Of a stretch of DNA of 64,000 nucleotides, positions 58,585-64,000 are shown in pieces. Location: positions 372,001 through 436,000 of the forward strand of contig NW_020825322.1 of the NCBI RefSeq assembly GCF_003286085.1, in the 5' to 3' direction. The notes under the pieces were generated by a model. That model was given only the letters and a program-made list of their open reading frames with translations. It was not told the DNA's origin and searched no databases. This DNA is from Drosophila persimilis (lineage: Eukaryota > Arthropoda > Insecta > Diptera > Drosophilidae). The first letter of the stretch is position 1. Every line of letters starts with the position of its first letter. Both the position numbers and the translations under genes were made by a program.

Positions 58585-59170
58585 GGTCTGATTCTCGGAA
58601 ATATACCGAAATATACCGTCTCATTTTCGAAATATACCGGAAATATACCGATGGAAAATATTAGCTTAGCCCTCTTAACCCCTTTTATTTAAACAGGTGA
58701 AAACTGTTCGCAAATGACTAAAAAAACACACCCACGATTTCTTTCACCTAAACTGCGCTAAAATTCATCAAGAAGGATCGTAAATCATATTCCTCGAAAA
58801 TCGTTATCGTTATGACGAACATTTTGGACGTTTTTTATTGGTCACAAAAAATGAAGACCAATTAAAAAAACGGACTGACCTGAGAAATATACCGAAATAT
58901 ACCGTAAATTTAACGGCGAATTATTCATATTCGTCGATTTTGATATTCGGTTTGCTCTTAACTCGCTACTACAAGACGAGATAATTTTAAGTTCTCATCT
59001 TTATTGGATTATTTATAAAATAAAGTTCAAACAAACATTTTCACTATATTTATTTGCTTACATGGCAACTACACGCTAACTACACATTTGCTACATATTA
59101 ATCGTTAATCGTTCTCTGTCCATGATCAGAAATTATTTTCTTCGATTTTGATATTCAGTTTAAGGTTTAA
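58585..59170 (-). promoter_or_regulatory. Left-type repeat arms upstream of Upf1
   Basis: Three related segments, all in the left-arm orientation: ATATACCGAAATATACCGTCTCATTTT..ATATACCG (58,590-58,690), GAGAAATATACCGAAATATACCGTAAATTTAACGGCGAATT (58,880-58,960) with GATTTTGATATTCGG, and a third tail (59,060-59,170) with ACATGGCAACTACACGCTAACTACAC. The last block is the reverse of one at 20,010-20,060, which shows that the repeat family extends further than the 13.4 kb copy. The arms point towards Upf1, 600 bp away. Confidence 0.5.
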
Positions 59171-59372
59171 AGAAATAAAGTCAGAGCATTAAACCTAAGT
59201 AGTCATGAAATGAAACGTCATTTGATCCTTTAAATACAAAGGAGCTTCCCAAAATGCGGTAGTAATATGTACAATTCAACGGAATGCATTTTTAATGGCT
59301 ATTTTGCGAAATTTTGATTAGTTTACATGTATTTCATTACAATCAACTGTACCGACTTTCAAATATTTAACT

Positions 59373-59634
59373 TTATTTTTCGAATTGATGCCAAAATAAC
59401 GGCTGTCTGGCCCAATGTAACTGGGGGTAAAAAGAAGAGGTATTGACAATGAGGAAAATTCCCAGCAACATTACATGTTTTTATTAACCTCACCTCACCG
59501 CGTTTGATCTGCTGAGAATGGTTAGAAGCCTTGTTAACAGTATGGTTGTTAACAATTGGGGTGCAAAATATGCGCTCTAGATTCTGGGGCCTTTTTCTGT
59601 TTTCCTTACCTTTTTTTACCTTGTAAATGGGCAT
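59373..59634 (-). CDS. Two-exon micro-gene, 62 residues, unknown
   Basis: ATG at 59,634 opens MPIYKVKKGKENRKRPQN (very basic) and continues to KRGE. There a GAG|GTGAGG donor (exon 59,494-59,634) and a T-rich tract with CCCCCAG acceptor bound a 73 bp intron of typical fly length. The second exon, 59,373-59,420, joins in phase 0 and gives LHWARQPLFWHQFEK then TAA. AATAAA overlaps the stop codon, fitting a very short 3' UTR. Canonical splice sites in phase and a poly(A) hexamer at the right place make a real gene plausible despite its size. The unspliced frame is also open. No homologue is recognised. Confidence 0.45.
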
Positions 59635-59670
59635 CTTGTATTTTACTTAAAAATCTTCATCGTTTCAAAA

Positions 59671-60012
59671 ATGTATTTTAAAACATGTTGCTGCAGCAAC
59701 ATGGATGTAACCAATTTAGTTTTTACGTTGGCAACATTCAATTTGTATGGCCAGCAACATTCTGCATACCCTAGGGAAAAGAATATTATAGAACTGAGGA
59801 AATGTTTGTCATCTAGCTCCAATACATATATGCGGAAACTAGCCAGTCTCTGTTTTAAAGCTATCACAACCAAATTTTGCAGCTTATTTTCTTCTTACAG
59901 AGACCAAGAATATGTATTGAGATCGAGATATTTATACAGGACACTAATCAAATGCATGAATAGGTATAAAACATATCAATCTGGAAAAAACTCATTATTA
60001 AACACGCTTTAA
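59671..60012 (+). CDS. ORF of 113 residues, hypothetical
   Basis: An open frame from ATG at 59,671 to TAA at 60,010, starting 36 bp from the micro-gene and diverging from it. The translation is Lys/Arg/Tyr-rich in its second half (RKLASLCFKAITTKFCSLFS, then SYRDQEYVLRSRYLYRTLIK) and has ordinary amino-acid mix, but codons are AT-rich like the surroundings. Met also occurs at residue 11. It is longer than expected by chance in AT-rich DNA, yet the opposite strand is open over half of it. No domain is seen. Confidence 0.25.
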   Translation: MYFKTCCCSNMDVTNLVFTLATFNLYGQQHSAYPREKNIIELRKCLSSSSNTYMRKLASLCFKAITTKFCSLFSSYRDQEYVLRSRYLYRTLIKCMNRYKTYQSGKNSLLNTL

Positions 60013-60194
60013 AACAGCTTTGATATCTTCATATTAAATTAACGAAATAGGGTATACAAATGTCCATACTCAGTTGACAAGCAACGTCTTCAAATACTAG
60101 CAATATGTTAGAAGTGACCTTGCAACGGTTTTTCGTGAACCTTTTTTGTTGAAATCTTTTTAGACACAATACAATATATGGGAGTACTTCAAGA

Positions 60195-60413
60195 GCATAT
60201 CTTGTGGGAAATTCATTCATCAATGGGATAAAACTATGTGGGAAGAGCTGAAGATTCTATCTAGCTAGTAATATTCGACCGAATATCAAAAACAACGAAT
60301 AAGTATTATGGAATTTGAATTCGTCAGTATATTTACGGTATATTTTTCAAATGAAACGGTATATTTCTGAGGGTCGAACGGTATATTTTAACGATAAGTC
60401 CGCGGCCACACTG
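60195..60413 (+). promoter_or_regulatory. Right-type repeat arm
   Basis: Matches the right arm at 13.76-13.98 kb: CATCAATGGGATAAAACTATGTGGG, TCTATCTAGCTAGTAATATTCGACCGAATATC, GAATTCGTCAGTATATTTACGGTATATTTT, ACGGTATATTTCTGAGGGTCG, ACGGTATATTTTAACGATAAGTCCGCGGCCACACTG. CGGCCACACTG (60,403-60,413) is motif 1 with one change, in the + orientation. It is the best preserved arm in the window and predicts a rightward transcript starting near 60,420. Confidence 0.65.
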
Positions 60414-60748
60414 CAAGCCAGAGCGGGCTGCTGCGCCGCCCCCAGTGTCCCCCATCGACGCTGCGTGTGCGCGTCTTTTATAAAATACAAGATTTATACG
60501 CGGTGCATAAATGAAAACCATATTGTAAATCGAAATTTGTATTGTATTAGGACTTTGGGGTAATAGTGATTAGGGAGTGTGTACAAATCGATTGTCAACC
60601 GAAAAAGGACCGTAAACAAACGTTTGTGTAAAACCATAAAGCAAAAAAATTACTCTCAAAGAAAAAGCAAAACAACAAGGTGTATCGGCAGCGCGCGGCA
60701 TCTTGTCGACAGCGCTAAAGGCAGCGCTGCGTCAGCGAAAGCAATGGA

Positions 60749-61600
60749 ATGGAAACGAAACCAAAGCCATCCACCGTCGTTTCTGTGACCAAGCCAACTG
60801 CGACGCCGGCGTCAACGGCGGATTTCTTCGGATGCTGATGGACTAACGATGTTTCGGCGGGGTTGGTGCGGTGATGGTGATGCTGCTGCTGGCGGTGGTA
60901 TTGGTTTTGGTGCGATGGTGTTGCTTGCTTTCTGTGTAGACGCCCAAAATACCAACTAGTAGATTCGCAAGAGAAACTGTAAAATAACTGCACTCGAATG
61001 ATGTTTCGAGGTCATCACCTGCTCCTACTCCTACAACTCGTTCTCCGTCCAAGAGCAAACAATTTAATGGTAATGAGCGTATATCCCCCTCTTCCAATGG
61101 CCTTGGTTGTCGATGCGTTTCTGTGTGATTCCAATTAGAATATTTGATTGGGAGAGTGTGATGCTAGATAGAGAGAGAGAGAGAACAAGAGCGTGGTGCG
61201 GTGAGGTGCTACTGCGGCTGTCATATCGATCCGTATCCGCACTAGAGCACACAGTCTTTGGAGGCAACATAATCCACCGGGGCGGGATTAGGGTTACTCG
61301 AACGTGCCGCATCCGACGCCCACGCGCAGCTTTAACTGCGACGCAGGCTCCTGCATTACCGGTCACCGGTAATTAGTCGACAAGGCCGGCAGAGCTGTCG
61401 CGTCTCGTTGTGACGGCAACGGCGCTGCCTTCTGATTTTGCCGCAGCTGCAGCGGCGTGAAAGTTCAGACTCATTAAATGCAGCTGCGCCACAGCAGAAG
61501 CCCCAGCGCCAATACGCAGTGAAACTTCCATCACAACGGTACATACTGGCAGCAGGCACCGCGGCGGCAGCAGTGCTGTCATGAAATTTCCATAAAAAAG
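60749..61600 (+). pseudogene. Decayed coding region downstream of promoter arm
   Basis: GC-rich, coding-like DNA broken by stops and shifts. ATG at 60,749 opens METKPKPSTVVSVTKPTAT, PASTADFFGC, then TGA. After a CTTTCTGTGTAG acceptor-like site (60,940), TPKIPTSRFARETVK runs to TAA at 60,985, and the same frame resumes as LHSNDVSRSSPAPTPTTRSP, SKSKQFNGNERISPSSNGLG. Further pieces in other frames read GYSNVPHPTPTRSFNCDAGS (about 61,285-61,345) and LNAAAPQQKPQRQYAVKLPS (about 61,480-61,535). I read this as a gene that lost its frame, or less likely a real gene with exons I cannot join. No family is recognised. Confidence 0.4.
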
Positions 61601-62329
61601 CCAAAAACTAAAGACCAAAAATAAAACGATTATGTAAATCAGATTAAATCCACGATATAATTGACAAATATAACAAAATAATAATACATTTTTCCGTATT
61701 CTGCGCGGGAGGAAATTGGTGAAGAAGTCAAGTTATTCAGGAAAACCCTAAGAAGAGAGGAGAAAGTTATTGTGCGAAAAGTTATTTCCAAAGTGACCCC
61801 AAAGCAGAGCAGAAAAACAGAAGCTAGATTATAGAATGGACTATTAGTAACTAAGAATTTAACGATACCAAAAAACCATGACATTCTCTGGGACAAGTGA
61901 AAGATTTTGGCGTTTAACTTTCAATTTAACCTAAACCGAAACCACAACTGCTTAAAAGCTGCTTTGACAGATGTTTAGAAACTTTTTTCTTTTTTATTAT
62001 TATTATAATTATTATTTACCATTTTAATAGCTTTTCGGGTCGTGCAAACGTCTTTAAGGGCAAAGCAAATAATTACTTATTTAAATGTATAGGAATATAA
62101 AACGGCCAAATTCTGGCGAAAACAAAAGGCTAAATTGGTTACACTGATACCGACAGCAGAGCAATCCATGGCCGCTCTCTCTCCCACTCTCTCGCTCCCC
62201 CACTCTCTCTCTCCGTCTTTTGTGCGAGAAAGTGTTTGTAAAATCCACAAAAGATTTAACCATAAACAACAATAATGCTAATGAAACCAAGCGTGAAGCT
62301 TTGTAAAGCTCTCTCAATAGTAGTGCGTT
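61601..62329. other. Intergenic DNA
   Basis: AT-rich, with a CTCTCTCCC run at 62,175-62,215. No gene or repeat of note is seen. Confidence 0.45.
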
Positions 62330-62543
62330 TTTGTTTTTACCGTTTCAACATTTATTTTTTAAAGTGCAGCAACAAAAAAAATCAAGCAAAAAAAGGAGCA
62401 GCAGCAGATTAAGTGAAAAGTTTTTACTAACAGCCAAACATAAAGTTTGCAACTCTGTCAACCGCAGCGCAACGGCAACGGTAAACTAAGCAGCGGCGTC
62501 AGCATCGACGTCTGCCAGCGGTCGCGCTGGCAACAAAATTGAG
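62330..62543 (+). other. Probable untranslated first exon, gene continues right
   Basis: GCAGCAACAAAAAAAATCAAGC, then AAGTTTGCAACTCTGTCAACCGCAGCGCAACGGC and GGCAACAAAATTGAG|GTATGTGTCCC form typical fly 5' UTR text ending in a strong donor (GT at 62,544). There is no ATG-led long frame in it. The start near 62,330 is approximate. The next exon must lie beyond the window. Confidence 0.5.
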
Positions 62544-64000
62544 GTATGTGTCCCTTCCATTCTTATAAGAATCTCATATTCCATATACCCAGCATACATA
62601 CATATTTACTGTGTGTTCTCTTTCACACACAGGCACACAAACACATGTGTATACTTGTACTGTTTAGTTTGTAATTTTGCCAAATTGTGGACACAGCACG
62701 GCCAAAATGTAATGAAAACAGCACAAAATGAAATTTAAAATGTAGTTCAAAGTTTGGACAGCGCGGTTACAGCCAGCCAGGCAGCAGAGTAATGGGCGAG
62801 ATCAACCATAGAAAATTATTCACAGTGTCAGGGACCAACATAATGGAGAACTTACTCATAAATGGAAAAATATGTTATCTTTGGTGATGAATCTTTTGAT
62901 ACCCTTAAATATCGATTGTTCTTATAAATGTTTCAAATTTTTTTTTGCCTAGAAAAAGACAATATCTTTAAGTTTTCATGTCATCAAGTCATCTGAAATC
63001 TTTATATTTAATCAATCCTATTTTCTACTTTAAAAGATCAACCCCTAAATTTAATTCCATTATCCCCGAACTAAAATGCTGTTAAAGTCATCCCTAATAT
63101 TAAATTTTAAACTCCCCGAAAAACGTGTGGCAACGTGTGAATGATTTTGCAAATTGAAATGAAAATTAACGTTTAGCGAAATGAGAAATGAGAAAAAAGC
63201 GAATGGAGACGAAGAAGCAAAGCAAATAACAAGAAGCGACAGCAACGGCAAGAACAGCCATGGCAGCAGGGGAGGGGTAAATTAAAAAAAAAAACACACA
63301 AAAAGTGATAAAAATAGACAAATTTCTGCTGATGCGCTCTGGTTGGCGGCGCCAGCGGCAGCGGCAGAGGCAATGGTTGAAAAGTAGGTAAGGTGGGTGG
63401 CAAATGGGGGATGGCTGACGCCTGCCTGATGGCTGGGATAGCTGGATAGCAAAACGAGGGTCGCTCCCAGCCATCGGTGGGCAGGGAACGAACGTCAGCA
63501 CCACGGGAGAGGAAACTGTTGTATGAGCAGACAGTGGCAGTGTCCATGTCCAGGCATTCTTGCTTTCCTTTCAATGCCCATTTCCTATCATGGAGAAAAC
63601 TTCCGTGGTCCCAAGCCCAGACTCAAGCACTTTCGAGGGTTAGTTATTTTTGGGGCAACACAGCCCCAGCCGTGAAGCGGGGTACCCAAGGGCATGTTGT
63701 GTATGCATCCAGAAGGAAGGAAGATTTTTCTTAGGAGTAATCAACCTTAGTGATAATTCAAAGCAAGTAAAGTGAAGTTAATCACAGTTTTTGGGCTGAG
63801 AAAAAACACGCTTAAAAGATGACACTCTCAAGGATAGCGTGTATACCCTATAAATTAGCTCCTGGGTGGACACGCTAAGATCTAATCGGAGACGACCCCC
63901 CCCCTCTTATATACATATGTCAGAGAGGCGTAAGAGAAAATGTCAAGGGACATCTGTCCAAAAAGGCAGAAACTTTGAAGGATTTTCCATTTGGCCAAAG
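62544..64000. other. Probable intron running off the window
   Basis: No coding exon was found in the last 1.45 kb. The stretch 63,180-63,480 is CAG/GGC-rich with scattered short frames. The rest is mixed. Confidence 0.4.

Noticed and set aside
1..64000. CRISPR array, bacterial operons, tRNA or rRNA genes
   Set aside because: The sequence is a fly nuclear genome; no regular spaced repeats of CRISPR type, and I saw no cloverleaf with proper A and B boxes.

Overview
This is animal nuclear DNA from a fly of the genus Drosophila. Introns are short with GT..AG ends, and housekeeping core-promoter motifs (Ohler motifs 1 and 6, DRE) lie at gene starts. An INE-1/DINE-1 repeat is present, poly-Gln tracts are abundant, and the gene set (pcs, the AIP homologue, SelG, sicily, wisp, Upf1, an anoctamin and two neighbouring HAD phosphatases) matches fly genes. 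From memory, several of these sit close together on the D. melanogaster X (Muller element A). A non-melanogaster species, perhaps of the obscura group, is my inference and is not proven by the window.

Layout. Positions 1-13,400 hold no gene I can prove. They carry degenerate tandem arrays, microsatellites, and what looks like the first exon of a leftward gene (about 12,550-13,435). A 0.55 kb inverted-repeat element (13,436-13,983) separates that start from pcs (SH3BP5 family), which runs rightwards to 17,109 with an alternative last exon at 18,380-18,590. Then come a small leftward ORF (19,519-19,710), the AIP homologue (20,502-21,732, +), a BORCS5 homologue (23,603-24,625, -), a fragment of an RpS9 pseudogene (26,074-26,190, -), and two convergent HAD phosphatase paralogues (26,830-27,902 + and 28,301-29,535 -). 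Next are an anoctamin (32,004-38,624, -), an INE-1 copy (39,450-40,326), the selenoprotein gene SelG with an in-frame UGA and a SECIS-like hairpin (42,182-42,800, +), sicily/NDUFAF6 (43,147-44,312, +), wispy, a GLD-2 poly(A) polymerase (45,626-50,952, +), and Upf1 (54,093-57,984, -). The right end has more copies of the promoter-like repeat, a probable two-exon micro-gene, a decayed coding region, and a non-coding first exon whose gene continues beyond the window.

How the genes relate. wisp and Upf1 both act on mRNA tails or stability. sicily assembles complex I in mitochondria. SelG is an ER membrane selenoprotein. BORCS5 positions lysosomes. The AIP homologue is an Hsp90 co-chaperone. They look like independent housekeeping or germline genes, not one pathway.

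The most interesting signal is a dispersed repeat whose arms carry tandem copies of GGTATATTT-like motif 6 and end in a motif-1 (GGTCACACT) or DRE site. At five places an arm lies beside a gene start with the same polarity relative to that gene. At 13.4-14.0 kb two arms form an inverted repeat that looks like a bidirectional promoter.
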